Source: Alkalibacterium thalassium (GTDB taxonomy: Bacteria; Bacillota; Bacilli; Lactobacillales; Carnobacteriaceae_A). From it: DNA of 64,000 bases. A program made the position numbers and the translations under genes. Positions 21,337-31,062 of this stretch are shown here, in pieces. Numbering within the stretch: the first letter of the stretch is position 1; the number at the start of each line of letters is the position of its first letter. Below the pieces are notes generated by a model. That model did no database searches and had not been told where the DNA came from. It was given only the letters and a program-made list of their open reading frames with translations. The stretch lies in assembly GCF_900101165.1 (NCBI RefSeq), contig NZ_FNFK01000004.1:1-64000 (forward strand), given 5' to 3'.

Positions 21337-22869
21337 TTACTTATACTTCTCCTGAAAAGCAGTGATTGCATCATACTCTTCTTCAAACAGACGGCTCAAG
21401 CGGATATATATCGGCATGAGTTCTTCATATATCGCAACGGATTCGGGATTCGGCGGATTGACTTTACCCGTGTTGACCATATTACCCACTTCGCTTAAAT
21501 CATCGATGTCTCCTATAGCGAAACGGCCCAGAACAGTTGCTCCCAGACAGGCACTTTCCACAGTCATCGGGACATGCACTTCCTGGTTGAAAATGTCTGC
21601 CAGCATCTGACGCCACACATCAGAATTCGCAAATCCACCAGTCGCATGGATCCGTTCCGGTAAACCGATCACTTCTTCAAGAGCCAGCAGAACCATATAG
21701 AGATTCATATTGATGCCTTCCAGTACCGCACGCATCATATGTTTTTTCTGATGATGCAGAGCCAGTCCGTAAAAGGAGCCTCGAGCGTTCGCGTTCCATG
21801 AAGGAGCCCGTTCGCCGGATAAGTACGGATGGAAAATCAGCCCATTGGATCCGGCCTGAACTTCCGCTATTTTCTCTGTGATGACATCATAAGCCTCCCG
21901 ACCGGCGGCTTCTGCTTGAGACACTTCCTCAAGGCAGAGTTCGTTTCTGAGCCACCTCAAGATCATTCCGCCGTTATTCACTGGCCCACCGATCACCCAG
22001 TGCTTGTCCGTCAAGGCATAACAGAAAATTCGGCCTTTCGGATCTGAAACTGGTTTATCAGTAACCGTACGGATCGCGCCACTCGTTCCGATCGTTACGG
22101 CCACAACCCCTTTATCAATCGCATTGACTCCAAGATTTGCCAGGCAGCCATCGTTAGCGCCTATGACAACGGGTGTGTCACGACCAATCCCTGTTTTAGC
22201 TGCATATTCTAAGCGTATGCCGGTAAAGACTTCAGTCGTCGAAACGATCGGCGACAGTCGGCCAGGGGTAATCCCAGCTGTTTCCAGGGCTTCCTCATCC
22301 CAGTCCAAAGCTTCCATATTAAAGAGTCCAGTAGCAGATGCAATCGAGTAATCGACAGCGTATGTACCAAACAATTTATGGAAAACATATTCTTTTATTC
22401 CAATGAAACGGGCAGCAGACTGGAATACTTCAGGCTTTTCATCTTTCATCCAGATCAGTTTGCATAAGGGCGACATAGGATGAATCGGCGTCCCAGTCTT
22501 TTCATAGATGCTCCGCCCATTTGTTTCTTTCAGCTGTCTTGCGTAAGGTTCGCTGCGCTGATCTGCCCAGGTAATGACCTGCGTCAACGGCTCTCCCTCA
22601 TCATCTACAGCAATCAGACTATGCATAGCCGCGCTGAAGCCGATGACTTTAATGTCTGACTGGGATGCTTGGGAGGTTTCCATGACTGACTGAAGGGACA
22701 GGAGGACCGCATCGAAAATCTCATCCGGATCCTGTTCGGCAACTTTCGGTTCAGGTGTGTAGAGAGGATACTCAATCGTTGCCTGATAGAGATTCTCTCC
22801 TTGTTCTGAAAACAGGACGGCTTTTGTGCTCGTCGTCCCGATGTCCACACCGATGGAATAACTACTCAT
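21337..22869 (-). CDS. gntK: Gluconokinase (FGGY family)
   Basis: 510 residues. Phosphorylates gluconate to 6-phosphogluconate, feeding the decarboxylating dehydrogenase encoded upstream. The FGGY N-terminal ATPase motif SIGVDIGTTSTKAVLF, the sugar-binding QVITWADQRSEPYA and the C-terminal IHATGGFANSDVWRQMLADIF are all in place and fit GntK best. A permease for gluconate is not seen in the window. It lies 189 bases after gnd and appears to have its own promoter. Confidence 0.9.
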   Translation of the reverse strand: MSSYSIGVDIGTTSTKAVLFSEQGENLYQATIEYPLYTPEPKVAEQDPDEIFDAVLLSLQSVMETSQASQSDIKVIGFSAAMHSLIAVDDEGEPLTQVITWADQRSEPYARQLKETNGRSIYEKTGTPIHPMSPLCKLIWMKDEKPEVFQSAARFIGIKEYVFHKLFGTYAVDYSIASATGLFNMEALDWDEEALETAGITPGRLSPIVSTTEVFTGIRLEYAAKTGIGRDTPVVIGANDGCLANLGVNAIDKGVVAVTIGTSGAIRTVTDKPVSDPKGRIFCYALTDKHWVIGGPVNNGGMILRWLRNELCLEEVSQAEAAGREAYDVITEKIAEVQAGSNGLIFHPYLSGERAPSWNANARGSFYGLALHHQKKHMMRAVLEGINMNLYMVLLALEEVIGLPERIHATGGFANSDVWRQMLADIFNQEVHVPMTVESACLGATVLGRFAIGDIDDLSEVGNMVNTGKVNPPNPESVAIYEELMPIYIRLSRLFEEEYDAITAFQEKYK

Positions 22870-22925
22870 ATACGAAATCCTTTCATTTAGACTGATAGGT
22901 TCCTATTCGTCTAGTACTCTCTTAT

Positions 22926-22954
22926 ATTATAAACAATCCGATGAGCATTGCCAT
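22926..22954 (-). promoter_or_regulatory. Possible gntK promoter
   Basis: Minus-strand ATGGCA (22949-22954), 17 bp, TATAAT (22926-22931). The -10 is perfect; the -35 is fair. Confidence 0.45.
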
Positions 22955-23057
22955 GCAGGATTTAAATCTATTGAGAACTGATACTCATTAATTGTAACAT
23001 TCAATTCTATTATATGAACTCATTGATAAGTCTTGATTGTTGAAACTTTCAATCTTG

Positions 23058-23954
23058 TCATTGTTTCTCAACTGCGTGTCCGCCAAATTGCCTTCTAAGT
23101 GACGCGACGACTTTTCCACTGAAGGTGTCTGCTTCCAGAGAACGGTTTCTCATCATGAGAGACAGTGCAATGACTGGTGCAGCCGTTTCAAGTTCCATAG
23201 CTGTTTCTACTGTCCATTTTCCTTCGCCTGATGCATGTACGACTCCTCTGATATCATCAAGTTTAGGATCGTCAGAAAAGGCGTCCTGCATCAGTTCCAT
23301 CAGCCATGAACGAATGACCGATCCGTTGTTCCAGACGCGGGCAACAGCCTCATGGTCAAAGTCGAATGGACTTTTCTCCAAGATGTCGAATCCTTCTCCG
23401 ATGGCCTGCATCATGCCGTACTCCACACCATTGTGCACCATTTTCAGGAAGTGCCCGCTGCCTGATTCACCGGTATACAGGTATCCATTTTCAACCGAGA
23501 TATCACTGAACAGTTTCTCGATTTCCAAAACGACTTCCCGTTTACCTCCGACCATCGTGCAGGCTCCGTTTCTTGCGCCTTCCATTCCCCCACTTGTACC
23601 GATATCGACGTAATGCACGCCTTTTGCTTCAAGTGTCTGAGCTCGTCTGATCGAATCTTTGTAAAAGGCATTACCGCCGTCCATCAGAATATCGTTTTCA
23701 GTCAGATACGGTGTCAGGTCTGTGAGCAGCTGTTCCGTAATGTCTCCTGCAGGAACCATCATCCAGATCAGTTTTCTGTCCCGAAAGGCTTGTGTAAGGT
23801 CCTCTAAAGAATGAACCCCTTCTGCCCCGAGTTTGTCTGCTGCTTCGACTAGTGTCGCATCAATATCATAAGCCACGACTTCATGACCATTACCTAATAA
23901 GTTATCTACTAAATTCAGACCCATTTTTCCCAGTCCGCAAATGCCCAGTTTCAT
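23058..23954 (-). CDS. gnd: 6-phosphogluconate dehydrogenase, decarboxylating (short form)
   Basis: 298 residues, the short GndA/YqeC-like form. Oxidises 6-phosphogluconate to ribulose-5-phosphate and CO2. The Rossmann motif GICGLGKMGLNLVDN opens the protein; DGGNAFYKDSIRRA, YVDIGTSGGMEGARNG and KMVHNGVEYGMMQA carry the substrate-binding and catalytic residues. The start chosen at 23954 follows a strong GGAGGAG; an upstream in-frame ATG would add 22 hydrophobic residues that do not belong to the family. Together with gntK it forms a gluconate route into the pentose phosphate pathway. Confidence 0.93.
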   Translation of the reverse strand: MKLGICGLGKMGLNLVDNLLGNGHEVVAYDIDATLVEAADKLGAEGVHSLEDLTQAFRDRKLIWMMVPAGDITEQLLTDLTPYLTENDILMDGGNAFYKDSIRRAQTLEAKGVHYVDIGTSGGMEGARNGACTMVGGKREVVLEIEKLFSDISVENGYLYTGESGSGHFLKMVHNGVEYGMMQAIGEGFDILEKSPFDFDHEAVARVWNNGSVIRSWLMELMQDAFSDDPKLDDIRGVVHASGEGKWTVETAMELETAAPVIALSLMMRNRSLEADTFSGKVVASLRRQFGGHAVEKQ

Positions 23955-23991
23955 AATAATTCTCCTCCAAAAAAATATTTTCCATGAATAG

Positions 23992-24020
23992 AGTATAAGG
24001 AAGAAAATTATTCTTTTCAA
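23992..24020 (-). promoter_or_regulatory. gnd promoter with flanking AT-rich operator-like repeats
   Basis: Minus-strand -35 TTGAAA (24015-24020), 17 bp, -10 TATACT (23992-23997). GGAAAATATTTT on the minus strand (near 23971-23982) and GGAAAAATATTTC on the plus strand (near 24029-24041) face each other on either side, and are candidate sites for the divergently encoded RpiR protein. Confidence 0.65.
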
Positions 24021-24094
24021 GTGATGTAGGAAAAATATTTCTTTTTAATTCGGTTTTCTTTATACTATAAGTGAGATAGAAAGAGGTGAACTCC

Positions 24095-24955
24095 TTGGAT
24101 AAATCATTAAACAACAAACCTTTAAATATGCGTATCCGACTGCTTTACTCTACTATGAGTGAAAAAGAGCAGCTGATGGCTGATTATATTGCCAGCCAAC
24201 CCGATACTATCATTCATGGAACGATCACGCAGATTGCCGAAGAGCTGAACGTAGCTGATTCAACTGTCTTCCGCTTCTGCAAACGATTAGGATACAAAGG
24301 GTTTCAGGATATGAAAATCTCTCTGGCTGCAGAAACATCCTCAACACTCGGGGATATTCATGACATGGTCAGTGAAGAGGACGATAAAAAAACGATTCTT
24401 GAAAAAACATTCCACTTCAACATAAAGACACTTGAAGACACATTAAAAGTCATTGATGACACAGATTTTTCGAAAGCAGTGGATACCATCCTTGATGCCG
24501 GAAGAATTGAATTCTTCGGTTTCGGAGGATCAAACATTATCGCTCAGGATGGGTACCATAAATTTATCCGGACTGGTCTCCCAGTCAGCACCCAGATTGA
24601 TTCCCATATGCAGCTGATGTCCGCTTCACAGCTGAAAGAAAATGATGTAGCTATCCTGATTTCACATACCGGAAATTCCAAAGATATTCAGGATATTTTA
24701 AAGACTGTTAAGAAAAACAAAGTCAAGACGATAGGAATTACTGGCTATACCCAGTCTCCATTCAGTCAAGCCGTTGATATCCCTCTATATACCTTGTCAG
24801 AAGAAACAGATTACAGATCAGAAGCTCTTGCATCACGGATCGCTCAATTGAGTATTTTAGATGCTCTGTTCGTCAATCTGATGATGGCTCTCGATGAGAA
24901 AGGCACAGAATCACTCAAGAATGTACGTGAAGCCATCCAGTATAAACGACTTTAA
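24095..24955 (+). CDS. RpiR-family regulator (HTH plus SIS), probably of the gluconate genes
   Basis: 286 residues from the TTG start, placed eight bases after AGAGG; a GTG at 24086 would overlap that ribosome-binding site. An N-terminal RpiR helix-turn-helix (MSEKEQLMADYI, then LNVADSTVFRFCKRLGYKGF) is followed by a SIS sugar-phosphate-binding domain from about residue 110 (FFGFGGSNIIAQDGYHKF, ILISHTGNSKDIQDILK). Such proteins sense phosphosugars. Its divergence from gnd suggests control by 6-phosphogluconate or a related compound; this is inference. Confidence 0.85.
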   Translation: MDKSLNNKPLNMRIRLLYSTMSEKEQLMADYIASQPDTIIHGTITQIAEELNVADSTVFRFCKRLGYKGFQDMKISLAAETSSTLGDIHDMVSEEDDKKTILEKTFHFNIKTLEDTLKVIDDTDFSKAVDTILDAGRIEFFGFGGSNIIAQDGYHKFIRTGLPVSTQIDSHMQLMSASQLKENDVAILISHTGNSKDIQDILKTVKKNKVKTIGITGYTQSPFSQAVDIPLYTLSEETDYRSEALASRIAQLSILDALFVNLMMALDEKGTESLKNVREAIQYKRL

Positions 24956-24991
24956 CTCTCATTTTTCAGATCATTTAAGAAAGAAGGTCAC

Positions 24992-25750
24992 ATGTTGATC
25001 GACTTAAGCAAGTTAACCGCAGGCAAAACACTGACAAGCCTGGAAACCGATATTCTTACCTATATCGTTGAACACATTACGGACATTCAGGATATGGGCG
25101 TTCGGGCAGTCGCCAGAGAGACCTATACCTCCCCCGCTTCTGTTATCCGCTTATCCAAGAAGCTGGGTTTTACAGGGTTTACTGATATGTACTATTCTCT
25201 GCTGCCTCTGATCAAGCAGGCGGAACATGGAGAAAACCATACGGAAAGCCGCTTTTTGAACCGTACCCTATCTTCATTAGTCAAGGACTGTTCGCTTGAG
25301 ACGATGGATGCCTTTATCGATCAGGTCCTCATGAACAAACAGAAGTATATCTTCATCTACGCGACTGGTTTCTCAAAAATCATAGCCGAGTACCTGTATA
25401 AGAAACTGCTGGTTTTAGGGAAGAAAGTCATCATGTCCAGTGGATCGGACTCTGTCGGTGTCTTCGAGAATAATCTAGATGATATCGGCGTCATGCTCGT
25501 CGTATCCAAGTCCGGCGAAACAGATCAGGTCTATCAGAAACTGAAAACAGCATCCGAAGCTGGAATCTATACGGTATCCTATACTCAGGACAGCAGCAAC
25601 CGGATAGCTGAGCTGGCTGACCTCTCCATTCAGATTAGTGATTCACACAAGCTGGATGACCAGAACCTCCTGCCCAATGTCTTCTTTCCGGGCGTTCTCT
25701 TTTCATTCGAGCTGATCGTCGAACGCTACCTTGACCGCTTTTCCAGCTGA
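24992..25750 (+). CDS. RpiR-family regulator, GlvR-like
   Basis: 252 residues, close to the 254 of B. subtilis GlvR. HTH at the N terminus (VRAVARETYTSPASVIRLSK) and a SIS domain (YIFIYATGFSKIIAEYLYKK, VVSKSGETDQVYQKL). The genes that follow, a maltose-type PTS permease and a GH4 6-phospho-alpha-glucosidase, are the same set as the B. subtilis glv operon (glvA-glvR-glvC) in another order. In that organism GlvR activates the operon in response to maltose. The same role is likely here. Confidence 0.82.
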   Translation: MLIDLSKLTAGKTLTSLETDILTYIVEHITDIQDMGVRAVARETYTSPASVIRLSKKLGFTGFTDMYYSLLPLIKQAEHGENHTESRFLNRTLSSLVKDCSLETMDAFIDQVLMNKQKYIFIYATGFSKIIAEYLYKKLLVLGKKVIMSSGSDSVGVFENNLDDIGVMLVVSKSGETDQVYQKLKTASEAGIYTVSYTQDSSNRIAELADLSIQISDSHKLDDQNLLPNVFFPGVLFSFELIVERYLDRFSS

Positions 25751-25761
25751 ATACTTTTGAC

Positions 25762-25839
25762 GAAACGTGTTTCGCTTTAGCGGAACACGTTTCAAACGTT
25801 TACAGACCCCTGACTTTTCAACCGCTTTCAAGTTATACT
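25762..25839 (+). promoter_or_regulatory. Operator and promoter region of the maltose PTS/GH4 genes
   Basis: A near-perfect inverted repeat has arms GAAACGTGTTTCGC (25762-25775) and GCGGAACACGTTTC (25780-25793), one mismatch and a 4-base loop, without a following T run. TTCAAACGTTTACA (25791-25804) matches the cre consensus at all but two positions. CTGACT (25810-25815) and TATACT (25834-25839) may be -35 and -10 with 18 bp between. The palindrome is a likely GlvR-type site and the cre a CcpA site. Confidence 0.6.
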
Positions 25840-25892
25840 CACTATATCGACATCCTAATTTAATCAAAAAAAGAAGTTGGAGGATTATATTT

Positions 25893-27503
25893 ATGAAAGA
25901 CAAATTGATGGATAGCATGCAGCGTTTTGCCAAAGCCATGTTTATCCCTGTGCTTATTCTACCGATTGCCGGTATTCTCATCGCTTTCGGAAACTTGTTT
26001 ACAAATGCGCGGTTAATTGAAACCGTTCCATTTCTGGATAATCCGATCACGACAGGGTTCGGTACGATCCTGTCAGGGTCACTTGTTTCAATCCTGACCA
26101 ACCTGGGACTGATATTCTGTGTGGGTATCGCTATCGGTCTTGCTGATAAGAAAAAGGCAGAAGCCGGCTTCACTGCCCTTCTTGGCTTTCTAGTTTTCAT
26201 TCATGCAATGAACAACTTCCTGTCCCTGAACGGATTGCTGGTCGATCCGGAAGCCTTGAGAGGATCCGGACAGACCATGGTCATGGGTGTTCAGGTTCTG
26301 GACATGGGCGTTTTCCTGGGAATCATTCTGGGTGTCATCACTGCTTATGTTCATAACAAATATGCTGAAATCGAATTTGACAATGCCTTCCAGATTTATG
26401 GTGGATCACGATTTGTTTTCATCGTACTTATTCCAATCGTCGTTCTCTCAGCAATTATGATGAGCTTCATTTGGCCAATCATTCAGTCAGCTATCGACTC
26501 AACCGGGGTCTTTATCAATCAGGCTGGTAACTTCGGACTGTTCCTGTATGGGACACTTGAGCGTCTGCTAATTCCGACAGGCCTGCACCACCTAGTCTAC
26601 ACACCGTTCCTTTATACATCTCTTGGCGGTGTAGCTGAAGTAGGAGGAGAAGTATTCGAAGGTGCCCGCAACATTTACTTCGCAGAAATGGCTGATCCTT
26701 CAATCAGCGTCTTATCTGAAAGTGTTATCTGGGATGCGCGTGGAATTTCTAAAATGTTCGGTCTGATCGGTGCCTGTCTAGCTATGTACCACACAGCTAA
26801 GCCTGAACATAAAGCGAAAGCAAAAGCGATTCTGATTCCTGCTGTAGTTACGTCATTTATTGCAGGTGTGACTGAACCGATCGAATTTTCATTCATATTT
26901 ATCGCACCACTTCTGTTCGTAATCCACTCTGTATTAAGTGGATTGAGTATGGTCACATTGAACCTGTTAAATGTCCGGGCGATCGGTCCTAATGGATTCA
27001 TCGACTTCCTGCTGTTCAATGTGCCCCTGGGAATTGAGCGAACAGGCTGGCCAATGTACATTCTGGTCGGACTCATCTATTTCGGTCTGTACTATGCAAT
27101 CTTCCGTTTCCTGATCACCAAGTTCAACTTCAAGACAATCGGACGCGAAGACAGCTCAAGCGAAACCCGTCTGTATTCGAAGAAAGATTATCAGGCAAAA
27201 AAATCTGGTGATGTGATTCCGCGTGCCACTGTCACAGCTGATACGTCTCAGAACGACATGGCTGGGACAATCGTTCAGGCATTGGGTGGCGATGGCAACA
27301 TTCAAACCATCACAAACTGCTATTCCAGACTGAGACTCACTCTTGCCGATCCTTCAATGGTCGATCAGGCTATATTGAAAGATCAGACAGGTGCAAGCGG
27401 AGTGATGATTAAAGATAAGAATGTACAGGTCGTATATGGTCTGCAAGTGAACAAGATCAGGAAATCTGTTGAACAGTATCTCGGCAGGAATTCAGAAGAA
27501 TAA
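25893..27503 (+). CDS. PTS permease EIICB, maltose/alpha-glucoside type (GlvC/MalP-like)
   Basis: 536 residues from the ATG after GGAGG; an in-frame ATG 126 bases upstream lies in the regulatory region and is not used. The EIIC membrane domain covers about 1-410, with the conserved GTLERLLIPTGLHHLVYTPF and AGVTEPIEFSFIFIAPL. The EIIB domain follows after a linker, with phospho-Cys476 in TITNCYSRLRL. There is no EIIA domain, so a phosphate donor must come from elsewhere, perhaps the EIIA of the MalT-like protein at 32952. The family is glucose-glucoside PTS; the GH4 neighbour points to maltose or other alpha-glucosides as substrate. Confidence 0.88.
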   Translation: MKDKLMDSMQRFAKAMFIPVLILPIAGILIAFGNLFTNARLIETVPFLDNPITTGFGTILSGSLVSILTNLGLIFCVGIAIGLADKKKAEAGFTALLGFLVFIHAMNNFLSLNGLLVDPEALRGSGQTMVMGVQVLDMGVFLGIILGVITAYVHNKYAEIEFDNAFQIYGGSRFVFIVLIPIVVLSAIMMSFIWPIIQSAIDSTGVFINQAGNFGLFLYGTLERLLIPTGLHHLVYTPFLYTSLGGVAEVGGEVFEGARNIYFAEMADPSISVLSESVIWDARGISKMFGLIGACLAMYHTAKPEHKAKAKAILIPAVVTSFIAGVTEPIEFSFIFIAPLLFVIHSVLSGLSMVTLNLLNVRAIGPNGFIDFLLFNVPLGIERTGWPMYILVGLIYFGLYYAIFRFLITKFNFKTIGREDSSSETRLYSKKDYQAKKSGDVIPRATVTADTSQNDMAGTIVQALGGDGNIQTITNCYSRLRLTLADPSMVDQAILKDQTGASGVMIKDKNVQVVYGLQVNKIRKSVEQYLGRNSEE

Positions 27504-27542
27504 CTCAATGTAAGAACAATTAATTAAAAGGGGAAGATTTAA

Positions 27543-28874
<1,332 letters not shown>

Positions 28875-28884
28875 TAATCATACA

Positions 28885-28932
28885 AGAAGCCCCATCCTGT
28901 GAGTTGATTCTCAGGATGGGGCTTCTTTTTTG
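28885..28932 (+). terminator. Strong terminator after the GH4 gene
   Basis: AAGAAGCCCCATCCTG and CAGGATGGGGCTTCTT form a 16-bp perfect stem, followed by a run of T. Confidence 0.95.
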
Positions 28933-28942
28933 GTTTATCTCT

Positions 28943-29360
28943 TTAGGTCTATGAGCTATCCTATTTGTCCCTGTACTAAATTTATTTGCGACTAAGTTCC
29001 TATGCTATCTTGATTGCACCTGCACTCAAACTCTTTTCCCCTCCGAGTTCCGGCGCTATTCATATTGCACCTCTACTCAAACTGTTTTCCCTACTGAGTT
29101 CCGGCGCTATCTTGATTGCCCCTCTACTCAAACTGTTTTTCCATCTGAGTTCCTAAGCTATCTTGATTGCACCTGCACTCAAACTCTTTTTCCTTCCGAG
29201 TTCAGGCGCTATTCCGATAGCACATGTACTCAAACAGATTTCTCTTTTGAGTTCCTAAGCTATCTTGATTGCCCCTGTACTCAGTCTGTTTTTCTATCTG
29301 AGTACAGGCGCTATTCAGATTGCACCTGCACTCAAACAGGCTTCCCCTACGAGTGCCGCT
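28943..29360. repeat. Tandem repeat array B, 51-bp period, eight units
   Basis: Units start at 28943 (degenerate), 28994, 29045, 29096, 29147, 29198, 29249 and 29300, with a partial one at 29351. Consensus begins GAGTTCCGGCGCTAT and runs through GATTGCACCTGCACTCAAAC to TGTTTTTCC. The 5' 12 bases and the ACTCA with T-tract are best conserved; inner bases alternate between two forms (CGGCGC and CTAAGC). It lies between two converging transcription units, each with its own terminator. Confidence 0.96.
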
Positions 29361-29390
29361 CCAAAACACAATAGTGAAGGTTTTTTCTAC

Positions 29391-29430
29391 GAAAAAACCG
29401 CCCGACTGAAGATAACCACAGTTAGGCGGG
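29391..29430 (-). terminator. Terminator of the second amino-acid ABC operon
   Basis: On the minus strand CCGCCTAACTG pairs with CAGTCGGGCGG with one mismatch and one wobble (29398-29429), then TTTTTT. Confidence 0.88.
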
Positions 29431-29451
29431 GCTGATATTACTCAATTCGTC

Positions 29452-30195
29452 TTACTCGTCTTCAAGTAGAGCAAGAAATTCTCTTGTGCGGTCTTCTTTT
29501 GGATCGGTCAGGACTTGTTCAGCCGGACCTGACTCTAGGATATAGCCTTCATCCATGAAGAAGGCTTTGTCTGCTATACGGCGGGCAAAGTTCATCTCGT
29601 GTGTCACGATGACCATTGTCTGGCCTTCTTTAGCCAGACTTTCAATAACTTTGAGAACTTCTCTGACCAGCTGAGGGTCCAAAGCAGACGTTGGTTCATC
29701 GAAGAGCATGACTTCCGGGTGCATCATCAGTGCACGGGCGATCGCTGCTCTCTGTTGCTGACCACCGGACAAGGCATCTGGGAACTTGTCCTGATGTTCG
29801 GACAGTCCAACTCTTTCAAGCAGCACACTCGCTTCTTTCATGATCGTCTCTTTATCCTGCTGCTTGGCAGTTAGAGGTGCTTGAGTAATGTTTTCCAGTA
29901 GAGTCATATGCGGGAAAAGGTGGAAGCCCTGGAAGACCATACCTGAATAGCGGCGGATGTCCTTGATATCTTTCTTGGATAGTTTATCTTCACCGAAAGA
30001 TACTTCTTTATCACCTATTCTGATCGATCCTTCATCTGGTGTTTCCAGCAGATTCAGGCAGCGAAGCAAGGTTGTTTTCCCCGATCCGGACGCACCGACC
30101 AGGCAGACCACTTCGCCCTTTTTCACTTCAAGGTTAATTGATTCTAGAACTGGAGTGTCGTCAAATGTTTTCTTAAGATTCTTTACTGTAATCAT
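29452..30195 (-). CDS. Amino-acid ABC transporter, ATP-binding protein
   Basis: 247 residues. PAAT-family ATPase: Walker A VGASGSGKTTLLR near residue 35, signature [16 protein letters not shown], Walker [14 protein letters not shown]. It is the third gene of an operon of binding protein, permease and ATPase. An 85-base gap with a small hairpin (AGTTAAGAA/TTCTTAACT, near 30211-30244) separates it from the permease. The best guess at substrate is cystine or another polar amino acid. Confidence 0.92.
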   Translation of the reverse strand: MITVKNLKKTFDDTPVLESINLEVKKGEVVCLVGASGSGKTTLLRCLNLLETPDEGSIRIGDKEVSFGEDKLSKKDIKDIRRYSGMVFQGFHLFPHMTLLENITQAPLTAKQQDKETIMKEASVLLERVGLSEHQDKFPDALSGGQQQRAAIARALMMHPEVMLFDEPTSALDPQLVREVLKVIESLAKEGQTMVIVTHEMNFARRIADKAFFMDEGYILESGPAEQVLTDPKEDRTREFLALLEDE

Positions 30196-30280
30196 GCGTT
30201 TACCTCCTCGTATAATAAGTTTGTAGTTAAGAATTGTTCTTAACTTAGTTGATTGATTAACTGTTTGAAAGCTAGCTACA

Positions 30281-30979
30281 TTATTTAGATAGATAACGGT
30301 TGTACCTGATTTCCAGACGATCCTGGAAATACCCGATTACGATACAGACCATCCAGTAGATCAGGGCAGCAGAAATATACATAGTCATACTGTCATAGGT
30401 TCGACCAGCAACTAGTCGTGCACTGTAAAGTAGTTCCTGGACCGTAATAACAGAGGCCAGTGATGTCCCTTTGACGACGTCCATAAAAATATTGAATGTC
30501 GGTGGAAGAGCAATACGTGTAGCTTGGGGAATCACAATTTTTCTCAAGGTCTGAAAGTAATCCATCTGCAAAGTCGCCGCTGCTTCCCACTGACCTCTGG
30601 GCACAGATAAGATAGCTGACCGTACCACTTCCGCAAGGTAGCCGCCGAAGTTTAAACTGACACCTACAATAGCAGCTACAACAGCATTATTGAACTCGAG
30701 TCCTATTACCGGCAGGCCATAATAAAGGATAAATACAAATACAAGCAGTGGGGTCCCTCGCATAAAGGAAATGTATAATCTGGCAGGTAAATGAAATATG
30801 GCAAATTTCGACATACGAGCGACACCTATTACAACACCCAGCATTAAAGCAAAGAACATACTGAACAAGGCAATAACCATTGTAATCCGCAACCCTTGAA
30901 GCAGGAAAGGTAATGAGTCTATCGCCAGTTCATAATCAAATAGATATTCCCACCGTATATTTCCAAACGTCTCAAACAT
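30281..30979 (-). CDS. Amino-acid ABC transporter, permease
   Basis: 232 residues, about five membrane spans, HisM/GlnP type. The EAA-loop region reads QWEAAATLQMDYFQTLRKIV. The start ATG follows an AGAGAGGA-like site. Terminator-like hairpin upstream separates it from the binding protein, so permease should be made in lower amount. Confidence 0.92.
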   Translation of the reverse strand: MFETFGNIRWEYLFDYELAIDSLPFLLQGLRITMVIALFSMFFALMLGVVIGVARMSKFAIFHLPARLYISFMRGTPLLVFVFILYYGLPVIGLEFNNAVVAAIVGVSLNFGGYLAEVVRSAILSVPRGQWEAAATLQMDYFQTLRKIVIPQATRIALPPTFNIFMDVVKGTSLASVITVQELLYSARLVAGRTYDSMTMYISAALIYWMVCIVIGYFQDRLEIRYNRYLSK

Positions 30980-31009
30980 CGTTTTGTCCTCTCTTTTTTA
31001 TTTTGACTT

Positions 31010-31050
31010 TTAAAAAGAAAACATACAAGAAGTGTGTGCTCCTTGTATGT
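31010..31050 (-). terminator. Leaky terminator between binding protein and permease
   Basis: On the minus strand ACATACAAG and CTTGTATGT (31021-31050) form a 9-bp stem followed by TTTTCTTTTT. It sits inside the operon and would raise the ratio of binding protein to membrane components. Confidence 0.8.
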
Positions 31051-31062
31051 CCATAGATCTAA

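Noticed and set aside
25767-25892. N-terminal extension of the maltose PTS protein
   Set aside because: The extra 42 residues overlap the palindrome, cre-like site and promoter, and the conserved EIIC start MKDKLMDSMQRFAKA follows GGAGG at 25893.
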